64,000 bases of DNA, taken from NCBI GenBank assembly GCA_051861545.1, contig JBIMKP010000018.1, forward strand, positions 1-64,000, given 5' to 3'. The translations under genes and the position numbers were made by a program. Of this stretch, positions 1 through 9,134 are shown in pieces. Position 1 is the first letter of the stretch. Each line of letters starts with the position of its first letter. This stretch comes from CAISCU01 sp051861545. Its GTDB lineage: Bacteria > Bacteroidota > Bacteroidia > UKL13-3. The notes under the pieces are model-generated. The model worked only from the letters and a program-made list of their open reading frames with translations. It was not told the origin of the DNA and ran no database searches.

Positions 1-3
1 TTA

Positions 4-71
4 GTGGCTCAGTTGAAACCGAAATGGTGGCTCAGTTGAAACCGAAATAGGTGGCTCAGTTGGTACCGAAA
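4..71. repeat. Three tandem copies of a 21-24 bp repeat, possible insertion-sequence end
   Basis: The unit GTGGCTCAGTTGAAACCGAAA occurs at about 4, 27 and 51, with spacings of 23 and 24 bp; the third copy differs by a few bases. Closely spaced multiple copies of a unit near a boundary are typical of IS21-family ends, and I recall similar GTGGCTCA repeats in Bacteroidota IS21 elements, but no transposase is in the window. The repeat stops about 17 bp before the stop codon of the neighbouring gene. Repeat certain, IS identity speculative. Confidence 0.6.
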
Positions 72-89
72 TATTCATAAAATCAAATA

Positions 90-905
90 TCAAAAAAGAA
101 ATACAAGGATTTGTAAAACAAAACTCCATTCAGAAATCATTCTGTAATTCGATTGTATAAACTTGATTTTAGATATTAGTCTAAAAATCAACAAATGAAT
201 AAGTTGAATTAGTAATAAGCTTGTTAAATAAACCAAAAATACATCAGCGAAAACAGCAAAAAAAATAGTGATTAAAGGGAAAGCATACATAAAAATCAAC
301 AAAGCTTTCTTCAATTTTAAACTCGAATATATATTTGGAATTTGATGTAATAAATCAAATTTATATTCAAAAATTGAAACAGAAATTACTCCATAAAAAA
401 CTGTTAAGAATAAAAAACTTCCTATCAAAAATGTATGAGTAGGCATATCCATAAATACCTGAAAACAAACTGATAAGGAATACAATAAACTAATTAATAT
501 TTCTTTTTTAAAAAGTATCCATTTATTTAAATATTGATGTAAAAGAAGGTATATCAACATGAAAATAAATAGCAATGATGAGAATACGAAATCCTTTTGA
601 TTAAAATAATTGACTACTAATAAAAGACCTGTCAAAACAAATAAACCACTAAAAAAAAATATAGGCGTCTTAATTTTGAAGAGGAAATAATGTCTTCGAC
701 TTATATTTTTACCATAGATTTGAATATCTCTAAAATGATCAAACCAATAAACTAAAAAAGTACCAATTAGCAACAAAACAATGAATTCGGGTCTGCTTGA
801 AATTTCAAAGGTTTTGTTAATAGAAATAAAACCTATTGCAGCAACAATAGCAATATCAATACTTAAAGCATTTAAATAAAAGAATAATAATCGAATTCTG
901 TTCAC
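90..905 (-). CDS. Polytopic membrane protein resembling a UbiA-like prenyltransferase
   Basis: This 271-residue protein consists almost entirely of hydrophobic segments, about eight membrane spans. After the second span, around residues 53-72, it has YWFDHFRDI followed by SRRHYF. That resembles the Y-x-x-D-x-x-x-D then RH pattern of divergent UbiA-superfamily membrane proteins; the canonical NDxxDxxxD motif is not present. If the assignment holds, it would bind an isoprenoid or related lipid in the inner membrane, but no substrate can be named. The start used is GTG at 905. The stop lies just beyond the tandem repeat at the window edge, so a slightly shortened C-terminus cannot be excluded. 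Divergent from the next gene with only 30 bp between them. Confidence 0.55.
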   Translation of the reverse strand: MNRIRLLFFYLNALSIDIAIVAAIGFISINKTFEISSRPEFIVLLLIGTFLVYWFDHFRDIQIYGKNISRRHYFLFKIKTPIFFFSGLFVLTGLLLVVNYFNQKDFVFSSLLFIFMLIYLLLHQYLNKWILFKKEILISLLYSLSVCFQVFMDMPTHTFLIGSFLFLTVFYGVISVSIFEYKFDLLHQIPNIYSSLKLKKALLIFMYAFPLITIFFAVFADVFLVYLTSLLLIQLIHLLIFRLISKIKFIQSNYRMISEWSFVLQILVFLF

Positions 906-935
906 TAATATAAATTGATGTCAATGTTAAATAGA

Positions 936-1448
936 ATGAAAACACTAAACAAACTCTTCTTACTTTTTATACTTCTTAACTCCAATTTTGCATTTGCTCA
1001 AGAAGATAGACCAGCAACCGGAACAAACAATTGGTTTGTTGAAATTGGAGGCTCAGGATTATTTTATTCGTTGAACTATGAAAAGTATTTATTTAAAAAC
1101 AGGCAAGAAAATTTAACATTTACAGCAAGAATTGGCGCGGGTTTTAATCCTATAGATTATACATTTCTAAACACTTTATATTTAGAAAAAAACACGTTTA
1201 TGGTGCCTTTTACTAGCAGTTTATTGATTGGAGAACAAAAAGATAAACTTGAAGTTGGAGCAGGATTCACTATGTTAACTAAAAACTTTACAGACCAAGA
1301 AATAGTTCCTACTTTAGTTTTAGGCTTACGTGTAATAGAAAGTAACCGAATTTGCTTTAGAATAAGTTATGTGCCTATTTTTAGAAAAGAAGAATATCTG
1401 CATTGGCTTGGGGTAAGTTTAGGAATGAATTTTGGTAAAATCAGGTAA
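936..1448 (+). CDS. Secreted or outer-membrane protein of unknown function
   Basis: I chose the ATG at 936 because it gives a clean signal peptide (MKTLNKLFLLFILLNSNFAFA followed by Q); in-frame TTG and ATG codons upstream would only add residues before it. The mature part, about 148 residues, has alternating aromatic and glycine-rich strands (WFVEIGGSGLFYSLNYEKYL) and ends with a strand-like WLGVSLGMNFGKI. This is the usual look of small Bacteroidota beta-barrel-like outer-membrane proteins. No specific family recognised. Confidence 0.6.
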   Translation: MKTLNKLFLLFILLNSNFAFAQEDRPATGTNNWFVEIGGSGLFYSLNYEKYLFKNRQENLTFTARIGAGFNPIDYTFLNTLYLEKNTFMVPFTSSLLIGEQKDKLEVGAGFTMLTKNFTDQEIVPTLVLGLRVIESNRICFRISYVPIFRKEEYLHWLGVSLGMNFGKIR

Positions 1449-1681
1449 AAAAGTGTTGTAAATAATTTGTCAGACAATAAAACTAAGGAATACCTTAAAA
1501 CACTTTTTTAGTAGAATTTCAATTTAAATAAATCGGATTTTATGGAAAAAGTTAAAACCATTTAAATAAACTATTCGCCATCCGCATATTAATTTACTAT
1601 TACCAAATAGTAAATTTTATCAAATGTAATTATTAAGAAAAAAATATTTGAAATCATGTTTTATCTATTTTAATTGGAAAC

Positions 1682-1909
1682 ATGAAACCACAATACCAAT
1701 ATACCATTGAATCTGATTATACAAAACCAACTAGTTTTCATTCAGATATAAATGAACTATTTGAACTTATAACCCCTATCTATAAATCAAGAGAAGGAAT
1801 TATTCATCCTAAGTTTGGATTCTGCAAAGATTTAATCTGCAGCAATAACATGGCTACTGAACCCATTACTATTTATTTAGGTGCAAATGATAAAGGAATT
1901 GACCAATAA
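1682..1909 (+). CDS. Small protein of unknown function, possible antitoxin partner
   Basis: This 75-residue ORF runs into the following PIN-domain gene and overlaps its ATG by 23 bp. That size and arrangement fit an antitoxin in front of a VapC-type toxin. The sequence itself (MKPQYQYTIESDYTKP...) does not resemble the usual Phd, AbrB or DUF2281 antitoxins, so the role is inferred only from position. It could also be a remnant ORF. Confidence 0.4.
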   Translation: MKPQYQYTIESDYTKPTSFHSDINELFELITPIYKSREGIIHPKFGFCKDLICSNNMATEPITIYLGANDKGIDQ

Positions 1910-2297
1910 ACTTTTAGATTTAGACACCTTAATTTGGTACCTAGAAGGCAATGAAAAACTTCCTGTTGAGATTAGAGAATTAATAGAAAATGAGAATAGC
2001 TTAAATTATGTAAGTATGACCAGTATTTGGGAATTAGCTATAAGGGTTCAAAATAAAGAAATTGAACTTCATTTCCCATTTAGAGCGCTTGAGACCATAC
2101 TCTTTCAAAATCATTTTTTGATTCTTCAACCCGGTATTAATGAATTTGAAACCGTAAGTAATTTACCCGGTGACAATCGTGAAATATTTAGCCGTATCCT
2201 TATTTCAACAGCCATCAACAAAAAACTCACACTTATTTCAAGTAAAGATTTTGATGGAAACCAAGGAATGAAATTTATTAAATGGAAAGCAAACTAA
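1887..2297 (+). CDS. PIN-domain protein, degenerate VapC-like toxin
   Basis: The 136-residue product follows the PIN/VapC plan: LLDLDTLIWYL near the N-terminus, SIWELAIR in the middle, and a C-terminal LPGDNREIFSRILIS stretch followed by LTLISSKDFD. In active relatives the last region reads LPxxHRDPFDR-LIAQA; here DPFD has become EIFS, so acidic metal ligands are altered. The first Asp and the central Glu are kept. VapC proteins cleave tRNA or other RNAs; this copy may be inactive or have shifted specificity. ATG at 1887 is preferred over GTG at 1881. Confidence 0.7.
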   Translation: MIKELTNKLLDLDTLIWYLEGNEKLPVEIRELIENENSLNYVSMTSIWELAIRVQNKEIELHFPFRALETILFQNHFLILQPGINEFETVSNLPGDNREIFSRILISTAINKKLTLISSKDFDGNQGMKFIKWKAN

Positions 2298-2313
2298 GTT
2301 AGTTTTACAGATT

Positions 2314-3612
2314 CTATTTCTGTAAATAAAACCTCATAAACTCATTTGGTTTAAGTCCGTATTCTTTTACTCTTCTTCTTTTCCCCAAGTATAAACTTTG
2401 AGGTAAACTCCTAATTCCTAATTGCTTACTAAGCTCTCTTGTACCATTTACCAAATAATAGTTGGGTTTTGCCTGATCTTGATAAATACTTAAATCATAA
2501 CTCTTTTTAAGATAAAGTACACAAATCACTTTTAAATGGTTCGAATCTAAAGATGCTATTTGACGTAACAAAAGTGTATCAGCATCGAAATTCTTCGTAT
2601 TAGGGCCGGCAAAGTAGATGTAAAGTTCTTTTCTTTTAAATTTTCTCAATTTATTTTTATCACCATTAGCGAAATTCAATTTCACATTTGGAACCTTTTT
2701 TCCTTTGGCAATTCTACCTAGACCATTTGAAGTTTGGGTTGGTTTGATGACTAACTTTTTCCCTAATTTATCAGCATATAAAATTTGAAAAACATTCCCA
2801 TTTTTTTCAAAATAATTCTCATTTGCTTTGCTACTAATAACTTGATATGAAAGGGGATTGGTGGCATCAAAAATGGTATCATTATAATTTATAAATACTA
2901 CTTTATCAGTATCAGCATCATTATAAAAGCCATTTGCATTTGCATCATATAAGGCAATTCTAAATGAATCACTTTCCATGGTCATTATGCCTGATCGAGC
3001 CAAAAATCTTTGTTCTCTGTAGGTGTATTCTATTCCTGCAAAAATTCTTCCTTTATATGTATATGCATAATATTCATCCATATACTTTTTAAAATCGGCC
3101 TTACCAAACAATTTATTTCTAGTTAATTGAACTTTAATACGGGCCAAACTATCAGAAGAATTCGCTAATTCAAACTCAATTGGAGGTTCATCAAAATAGG
3201 GTAAGGTAAATCTGGGATCATCGGTAAAATCAAAATTCTGGTTATAATCAATAAACATATGAGGATGTTTATGAAAAGGATTACATACCAAGACACTTAC
3301 ATAACCCGGATTTTGTGGAACATTTGAACCTGTAAAAAATATATAACCATAAGCATAATAATTATAGCCTGCAGGTTTTTTAATTATAATACTCTTTTCA
3401 GGTCGAAGGTTTTCAAAATCCATACTTTTTATTGTGTCACCTTGGGCCATAAATAAAGCCAATGTTATTTGGAATTTATGAAACCTTTCGTCTTTTGCAT
3501 AATCAGTTAAATGAATCACAATACTATCATTTACAGATGTTTGAGCCTTCGTGTAATTTAAGGTAAAACTGTAGAATGCTAAAATGATTAAAACTGATTT
3601 TAAATACCTCAT
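2314..3612 (-). CDS. Secreted protein with a C-terminal thioredoxin-like fold lacking CxxC
   Basis: The 432-residue protein starts with a signal peptide ending TKAQ. The central part (about residues 60-290) is rich in Asp/Asn and aromatic residues (FIDYNQNFDFTDD, ANANGFYNDADTDK), suggesting Ca-binding-like loops. From about residue 300 the layout is that of TlpA/AhpC-type thioredoxin folds: VPNVKLNFANGDKNKLRKF, a strand ELYIYFAGP, then a cis-Pro-like GIRSLPQSLYL. The position where CxxC should follow the first strand reads AGPNTKN, so there are no redox cysteines. A structural or binding role in the periplasm or at the surface is more likely than disulfide exchange. Confidence 0.6.
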   Translation of the reverse strand: MRYLKSVLIILAFYSFTLNYTKAQTSVNDSIVIHLTDYAKDERFHKFQITLALFMAQGDTIKSMDFENLRPEKSIIIKKPAGYNYYAYGYIFFTGSNVPQNPGYVSVLVCNPFHKHPHMFIDYNQNFDFTDDPRFTLPYFDEPPIEFELANSSDSLARIKVQLTRNKLFGKADFKKYMDEYYAYTYKGRIFAGIEYTYREQRFLARSGIMTMESDSFRIALYDANANGFYNDADTDKVVFINYNDTIFDATNPLSYQVISSKANENYFEKNGNVFQILYADKLGKKLVIKPTQTSNGLGRIAKGKKVPNVKLNFANGDKNKLRKFKRKELYIYFAGPNTKNFDADTLLLRQIASLDSNHLKVICVLYLKKSYDLSIYQDQAKPNYYLVNGTRELSKQLGIRSLPQSLYLGKRRRVKEYGLKPNEFMRFYLQK

Positions 3613-3836
3613 AAAAAATAAATTAGCAATTACAAAAACGTAATTGACAAGGTAAAAATACTATTTACAGTTAAATATAAAATCATTTTCATTGGAGTAT
3701 GAAAAAAGAAAATCTGTTTGTTGAAGCTGAAAAATTGGATAAACATAATTTTCAAGCAATGAATTTCAAACTAGTCAAAAATTTTAAGAAGTAGCAGGAA
3801 TCGGATTTAATAAGTATTTAGGATTTACATATCCAC

Positions 3837-4208
3837 TTAATTCTCCATTCTTACTTGAAGCAGTTGAGAATAGATATCTTGTAGGTTTTGAGCGTATTTT
3901 AGAACCTGTTCAATTTCATGTCGATTATTAGAATTTCTAAAAATATTCAATAATCCCAAAATTGATTCTTGAACTTCTATTCTACAAGACTGAATGCCAA
4001 TCTTAAACTTTTTCCAATCAGTCTCAGTTTTTAATGAATCAATTATTCTTAAAATTTTGGGAGCATGATTCATGATTTCAATTCCATCGAAATTCTTTTC
4101 AACTGTTTCAAATTGCTTTACTATTTCAAAACAAGCATTTGCAAACAAATAACTTTCCTTTCTAACTTCGTCAAAACTATGTTTTTCAGTTCCCCAAAAG
4201 TGCTTCAT
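3837..4208 (-). CDS. Helical protein of unknown function
   Basis: Starting at ATG 4208 gives 123 residues (MKHFWGTEKHSFDEVRK...). A longer reading upstream would run into the terminator of the neighbouring gene and begins with an unlikely Phe/His-rich stretch. The protein is predicted all-helical by eye, with heptad-like hydrophobic spacing (ILGLLNIFRNSNNRHEIEQVL). It is not the 23S rRNA intervening-sequence four-helix family, whose N-terminal motif is absent. No function assigned. Confidence 0.5.
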   Translation of the reverse strand: MKHFWGTEKHSFDEVRKESYLFANACFEIVKQFETVEKNFDGIEIMNHAPKILRIIDSLKTETDWKKFKIGIQSCRIEVQESILGLLNIFRNSNNRHEIEQVLKYAQNLQDIYSQLLQVRMEN

Positions 4209-4290
4209 TAATTTTAAAAATTTCACTAAAAAACAAAAATGAAACAAAAAATGAAAATCAATATATAAAGAATGGGGTGTTAAAAACACA

Positions 4291-4325
4291 AAAAAGGGTC
4301 AAATCTTACGAAATGACCCTTTTTT
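4291..4325 (-). terminator. Intrinsic terminator of the T9SS-sorted gene
   Basis: Arms AAAAAGGGTCA and TGACCCTTTTT are separated by 12 bases. Read on the minus strand the hairpin is followed by a T-run, just after the stop at 4347. Confidence 0.8.
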
Positions 4326-4346
4326 GATTAATTAGTTAAAATCTAA

Positions 4347-6818
4347 TTATTTAGCAATAACAAATTTCATGGTTTTAAAGCCATTTGCATTTTTGAAATT
4401 ACAGAAATAAACACCACTTTCTAAAACTGAAAGATTAAAGTTTGTATGAATGTCTTTTGTATAAAAAGTTTTGCTTTCAACTAATCTTCCACTCATATCT
4501 AAAATAGAAACTTCTAATGGTAATGTTTTAGTTCCAGTAACATTAATAGTTAATTCTTCTTTAGCAGGGTTTGGATATAAACTTGTTAAAACACCTAATA
4601 ATTCATTTTCATTAACACCTACAGGTAAGTAAACAACAACCGATCTAACAGCTGAACCAGTATTACCTGCTTTATCTTTTACAGAATAAAGAATTCCATA
4701 AGTATTTACTTTACTAGAATCAACGAAACTAGTGAAAGTTACGCTTGAAGTTAAATCACCATCAATATTATCATTAGCAGTGAAACCTGGATCAACATAA
4801 GAACCATTTAATAACAATGAATCAGGATTTTTTCCTAACAAAGTAATAACTGGTCTAGTGGTATCAGCAATATCTGAGAAATCTAAATCATTACTATCTC
4901 TTGGCTCTAATTTCCAGTTACTGAAACTCAAATAAAATACACCTTGAGCTCTTTTCATTAACTGACCAACTCTTAAGTTTTGATTTAATAAATCAGGTAA
5001 TGAACCAGCAATATCATCAACACGTAAACCAGTAGTAGCATTTTTATCTGTATTGATTAAAAACTCACCAAACCCTGGATCTGTATCAGCACCATCAGCA
5101 TTTTTCTTTACAACATAAACACTATCAAAACCAACAATCATTCCTTCGAATGGAGTTAATTCCCATCTTCTTGCAGCCGAAGCACTGATTGTTGCAATAT
5201 CATTAATGTTTAAGCCAGTTTTAACCGGAGGTAAAGCATTTCCAGATGAAATTTTAGTTGCATTAGGGAAAAGCAAAGCAGTTACACCAAAACTTTCAAC
5301 TACTCTTGTTGATGTGATATTGATTTCATCACCAACTCTCCAAGAAGCAGTAGCATCACCAACTTGTCTGTTTACTACAATTGCAGTATTAGAATCATTT
5401 GTATTTTTTGTTTGAAGTGTCAAAATATTAACTGTTCCTTGAGCCATGCTTGTTGAGGTAACAATTGCATTGATATTAATATTTGTCAAAGAATCACCAT
5501 TCCAGATACTTGAATTATTAGGAGTAACACTGAATTGTAAATCCTTGATAGATTGAGGACCACCATCCATGATTACGTAATTGCTATTTGTAGCAAAAGT
5601 ATCAGGAGCATAATTTACGAAATTATTTGCATCAGTTAATTTGATGAAATATTTCACCACTGAGCCATTAGCATAAGGAGGAATTTTACCAAACCAAACC
5701 ATTGTATCATTAGGTAAAACATTACGAGTCATTGTTACTGAATCAAAACTTGGAGTCATTAATCCGTTTGCATAGAATAATTTCAAGTTTGAAACTCTTG
5801 CTGAACCTTGTAAAACTTTAGCAGTTATAAATAATGAATCAGTTGAATTAGCAATTACAGGGATTCTACTTCTGCTTTCTAAAATTGGAGGAGTATAACT
5901 TGCTTGACCTAAATCACTAGGTAGCAATGGAGCTAGTGTATATCTGAACTGACCACCAATAAATGATTCAATAATAACACCTTTAATGAATGCTAATTTA
6001 GTTCCAATAACTGGAGGTGTAAATCTTCCCACAGGCAAAGTATCAACTGCGTTGTTATCATTTCTGAACCAACCAGAAAAATCACCAATATCTATAGCAT
6101 TTCCTTTGCTATCAGCAACAGACCAAAACCATCTATTTCCACTTTGAGTTCTTGTAAATACCGTTACATCTTTTAATTCTATATAAGAACCTTCCCATTT
6201 TTCTCCAGAAACCTTTTGAATAACTTGACCTGTATTTGCATTTCCAGTCATTAATGAATCGATTGTTAACTCAGCTGGTTTAATTGAGTATGGATTTAAA
6301 TCCAAAATTTCAACACCATTTTCCCAATCAACACTAGCTCTAATCATGTTAACCTGACTTTGACCAGTTTTAGAAGTTGCAGGAGCAGAGCCTCTAAATT
6401 GGCGAATTACTCCAGTAACACGAACTTTAGTTCCTGGTCTTAAGTTTTCGTAAAATTTAGTTTCATTTAATAATTGAGCAAGTGTTCTTCCTGTTCCAGC
6501 TGGTTCACACATAATTTCTACTCCACCCCAAGGTTTTGCAATGGTATCTGCTGAAAGAACAGTTGCTTTTCTGCTTGTAGACAAACCATATGTTCTTGGA
6601 TCAAAAAGTACGTAACCGTCAAATCTTACTGTATCTCTGAAGAGTGTATCAGAAAAACTTGGGTTTACATAATCAGAAGAATCATTAGGAGGAGTTGCTC
6701 CTAGTTTGTCACTATTTACAAACTGAACAGTTGAAATAGGAACAATTGGATAAGGATTTTGTGCAGATGCTAACACTGTTATGTAGCAAAATGCGATTAA
6801 AAGTAATATTCTTTTCAT
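4347..6818 (-). CDS. Large secreted protein with DUF5011-like Ig domain and T9SS sorting tail
   Basis: ATG at 6818 gives a signal peptide (MKRILLLIAFCYITVLASA|Q); nine in-frame codons upstream are likely untranslated. The 823-residue protein has an N-terminal part with OB-like features common in Bacteroidota nuclease-associated secreted proteins (GTKVRVTGVIRQFRG, around residue 135). Next come beta-rich repeats, then an HYR/DUF5011-like Ig domain at about 660-740 (VITLLGKNPDSLLLNGSYVD, GFTANDNIDGDLTSSV). The last 80 residues are a type A sorting domain (SLYPNPAKEELTINV ... GVYFCNF ... MKFVIAK), so it should be exported by T9SS and anchored or released at the surface. No catalytic motif seen. 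Confidence 0.8.
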   Translation of the reverse strand: MKRILLLIAFCYITVLASAQNPYPIVPISTVQFVNSDKLGATPPNDSSDYVNPSFSDTLFRDTVRFDGYVLFDPRTYGLSTSRKATVLSADTIAKPWGGVEIMCEPAGTGRTLAQLLNETKFYENLRPGTKVRVTGVIRQFRGSAPATSKTGQSQVNMIRASVDWENGVEILDLNPYSIKPAELTIDSLMTGNANTGQVIQKVSGEKWEGSYIELKDVTVFTRTQSGNRWFWSVADSKGNAIDIGDFSGWFRNDNNAVDTLPVGRFTPPVIGTKLAFIKGVIIESFIGGQFRYTLAPLLPSDLGQASYTPPILESRSRIPVIANSTDSLFITAKVLQGSARVSNLKLFYANGLMTPSFDSVTMTRNVLPNDTMVWFGKIPPYANGSVVKYFIKLTDANNFVNYAPDTFATNSNYVIMDGGPQSIKDLQFSVTPNNSSIWNGDSLTNININAIVTSTSMAQGTVNILTLQTKNTNDSNTAIVVNRQVGDATASWRVGDEINITSTRVVESFGVTALLFPNATKISSGNALPPVKTGLNINDIATISASAARRWELTPFEGMIVGFDSVYVVKKNADGADTDPGFGEFLINTDKNATTGLRVDDIAGSLPDLLNQNLRVGQLMKRAQGVFYLSFSNWKLEPRDSNDLDFSDIADTTRPVITLLGKNPDSLLLNGSYVDPGFTANDNIDGDLTSSVTFTSFVDSSKVNTYGILYSVKDKAGNTGSAVRSVVVYLPVGVNENELLGVLTSLYPNPAKEELTINVTGTKTLPLEVSILDMSGRLVESKTFYTKDIHTNFNLSVLESGVYFCNFKNANGFKTMKFVIAK

Positions 6819-6842
6819 AATTGAGGTTTTAACCTTTTGCTG

Positions 6843-6873
6843 CAAAGCTAAGCTTATGCTTTACTTTTTACAA
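6843..6873 (-). promoter_or_regulatory. Bacteroidota-type promoter
   Basis: On the minus strand a TTG (6871-6873) is followed after exactly 20 nt by TAGCTTTG (6843-6850), matching TTG-N20-TAnnTTTG. The ATG at 6818 follows after a 24-nt gap. Confidence 0.6.
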
Positions 6874-6957
6874 GTTATCAAAACCTCAATTTTGGTAGAA
6901 ATAAGTCACCGGATATCAACAATTAAGAAAATGGGCGATTTCTTTAGAATGATTTTC

Positions 6958-9057
6958 TTATTTTATGACAGCAAAGTTACCTGACTGTATCTCACCAGTT
7001 TTTAAATCTTTCACAGTGAACATATATACTCCTGTTGATAATTGAGTTTTACTTTCATTTAATAAATCCCATGCATGCTCTCCTCCACTCATTACAACTT
7101 TGGAAGTGTCACTATAATTATCAAACCACCTAATGTCTTCACCTTTATAGGTATCTGCTTGGTGTTTTATTGTAGCAATTACATCTCCACTCGATGCATA
7201 AACAACAATTTCTGCTTCTTTGGGAAGATTGTAAAATATAATCTTTCTAAGTCTAGAATTTTCACCATCCCAAGCAGCTTTGCTATTATAAGGATTTGGA
7301 TATACACCCACTTTTGTACTTGCACCATTAAATTCTTTGGCTTTTGTACCAGCAAATGCTCTTATTTCATTTTCAGAAAACGATGACTCCAATGATTCAA
7401 CGCCTAATTCTTTATCACCTTTATCGAATGCAGTTACTAATATCAAATATTGCCAACCATTACTGATATTATTAAAGCTGTATTTATATCTGTAAGTTGT
7501 AGTATCTCCATCAAACTTGATTGGTTTATCTAATAAAATTGGCGCAAATCCATTATTAAAGCCTACAGAATTTCCAATACTATCCCATTGTGCTATTAAG
7601 TTTGCTTCACTTATTAAGTCAGTTCCTAAATCATCCTCAGGATTTGTTCTGTATATTTTGTATCCCTCAAAATCCTGTTTTCTGGTAATGGGGTCAATCG
7701 AACCTTCTGCACGATTATCCCAATAAACATCAATTGAGTTTTCGCCAGTAATTACTTTTGTATTAGGACTTAAAGGAGGCTCAGGTAAAACAAATCTATC
7801 TAAAACACCATTTTGGTTTAAATCTAATTCTGGCTTATAAACTCCTTTTTCGTCTTGGTCTTCACCCACATAAGTTGAACGTGTTCTTTTTAAATGCTCA
7901 AGTAACTCTTTTTCACTTTCTTCTGTTGATATAATACTTGTGCTTGAAACTGGTAAAAATGAAAATGGAGCTTGTTGTTTAGCGCAAACAAAAGCAACTG
8001 TAAATGTAAATTTCTCTCCAGGATTTACATTAACTAATGGGCCAGCAGAAAGCAATTGAAGCCAATTGGCAGGCGGACCAACAATGGGTCCAATTCCACT
8101 ATACAAATCATTAGAATCAATTCCTGTTGTTAATTTCTGATATCTTTCTTGATCGTTTGTAGGTGTATTCCATGGAGCTAAAACAGAGTTAAAATTCCAA
8201 AAATTGTAATTTACTTCTGGTGAAGGAAATCCTCTTGTTATAAAGGTATCTGGTTTAGAAGGATTAAAAAACATTCCTCTCCAATCCATTCCTAAAAATT
8301 GTAAAGCACCATATGATTTTGTAAAGTCGATATCATCACCAAAACTCTGATAGGCATAGATACTATGAAATTGTTTATTAATACCATTTCTACCTTTATT
8401 AAAAAATGCAGTACCCGCATCACGAGTTACATTAACATTGCGAACCACTAAATCACTAAACAATCCCAAATAAACCGAATCCCATCTTTGCTCTGAATTA
8501 TTTGTAATTTCATAATTAGCAATAACAAAATAATCAGCAAATGAATAATTCCATGTATAAGTTTCTAATTTACAAACAGCTTTTAAAGGATTAACATGAC
8601 CAGATATTGGAAAAGTAGTTCCTGGAATCACCACAAAACTATCTGTCATATTCATTACAAAATCTTGGTGAGAAACAGCAGATGCCGAATAGCTTGAACT
8701 CGATGGTAATTTAGATTTTTCTGAAATTGTAGATAACTGAGAAAACTCAAAACCACTTCCACCTGGCGAATAACCTGAAGAAGCATCAACAGAACTCGTG
8801 CTTACACGAACTTGTCCGTCAATATAAGCACCAATCCAAATTCCAGCTTCAAATAAATGCTCTACCCCACTTCCTTTAGGATAACTCATAGAAGAAGGAC
8901 CTTGAGTATTAGAACGAACATCTGGTTTACCAAATGTTCCAAAATTATTTACACTAAGTGCAATTCGTCCAACTCCTGTAGTTTTTCGTTGCGATGTTAC
9001 CTGAGCAAATGAAGTGCTTAAAATTAAAATACCTAGTAATGTAAGAATAATGCGCAT
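6958..9057 (-). CDS. Large secreted protein with T9SS-type C-terminal domain
   Basis: ATG at 9057 yields a signal peptide MRIILTLLGILILSTSFA followed by Q; the extra 27 codons upstream overlap the promoter and are rejected. The 699-residue protein has an N-terminal region typical of large Bacteroidota secreted proteins (GTFGKPDVRSNTQGPSSMSY, about residue 40). It contains a Ca-binding-like DLNQNGVLDRF loop, a fibronectin III-like section (IDVYWDNRAEGS ... DFEGYKIYRTNPED ... YLILVTAFDKG), and a C-terminal domain starting VGVYPNPYNS and ending GVYMFTVKDLKTGEIQSGNF. It is likely a T9SS cargo. No enzyme motif recognised. The next gene in the same direction is another T9SS cargo. Confidence 0.75.
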   Translation of the reverse strand: MRIILTLLGILILSTSFAQVTSQRKTTGVGRIALSVNNFGTFGKPDVRSNTQGPSSMSYPKGSGVEHLFEAGIWIGAYIDGQVRVSTSSVDASSGYSPGGSGFEFSQLSTISEKSKLPSSSSYSASAVSHQDFVMNMTDSFVVIPGTTFPISGHVNPLKAVCKLETYTWNYSFADYFVIANYEITNNSEQRWDSVYLGLFSDLVVRNVNVTRDAGTAFFNKGRNGINKQFHSIYAYQSFGDDIDFTKSYGALQFLGMDWRGMFFNPSKPDTFITRGFPSPEVNYNFWNFNSVLAPWNTPTNDQERYQKLTTGIDSNDLYSGIGPIVGPPANWLQLLSAGPLVNVNPGEKFTFTVAFVCAKQQAPFSFLPVSSTSIISTEESEKELLEHLKRTRSTYVGEDQDEKGVYKPELDLNQNGVLDRFVLPEPPLSPNTKVITGENSIDVYWDNRAEGSIDPITRKQDFEGYKIYRTNPEDDLGTDLISEANLIAQWDSIGNSVGFNNGFAPILLDKPIKFDGDTTTYRYKYSFNNISNGWQYLILVTAFDKGDKELGVESLESSFSENEIRAFAGTKAKEFNGASTKVGVYPNPYNSKAAWDGENSRLRKIIFYNLPKEAEIVVYASSGDVIATIKHQADTYKGEDIRWFDNYSDTSKVVMSGGEHAWDLLNESKTQLSTGVYMFTVKDLKTGEIQSGNFAVIK

Positions 9058-9061
9058 TTGG

Positions 9062-9069
9062 CAAATGTA
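9062..9069 (-). promoter_or_regulatory. -7 element (TACATTTG) 4 nt before the ATG
   Basis: The exact TAnnTTTG lies 4 nt upstream of the ATG at 9057, which predicts a leaderless or nearly leaderless mRNA. No clear -33 TTG is seen at the usual distance. Confidence 0.5.
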
Positions 9070-9134
9070 TAATAAAGATGTTATTTTAAAATAAAGGTGA
9101 TTGGCATTTGAAATGCTTCCATGAAAAAAATAAA

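Noticed and set aside
2303..2326. Inverted repeat TTTTACAGA/TCTGTAAA between convergent genes
   Set aside because: Overlaps the minus-strand stop codon and has a weak T-run; not strong enough to call a terminator.
3699..3794. 31-codon plus-strand ORF (MKKENLFVEAEKLDKHNFQA...)
   Set aside because: Open frame with plausible codons, but too short and without context to call a gene; possible remnant.
7075..7386. Plus-strand ORF inside the T9SS-sorted gene
   Set aside because: Antisense shadow of a clearly coding frame, Cys/Ile/Phe-rich without homology features.
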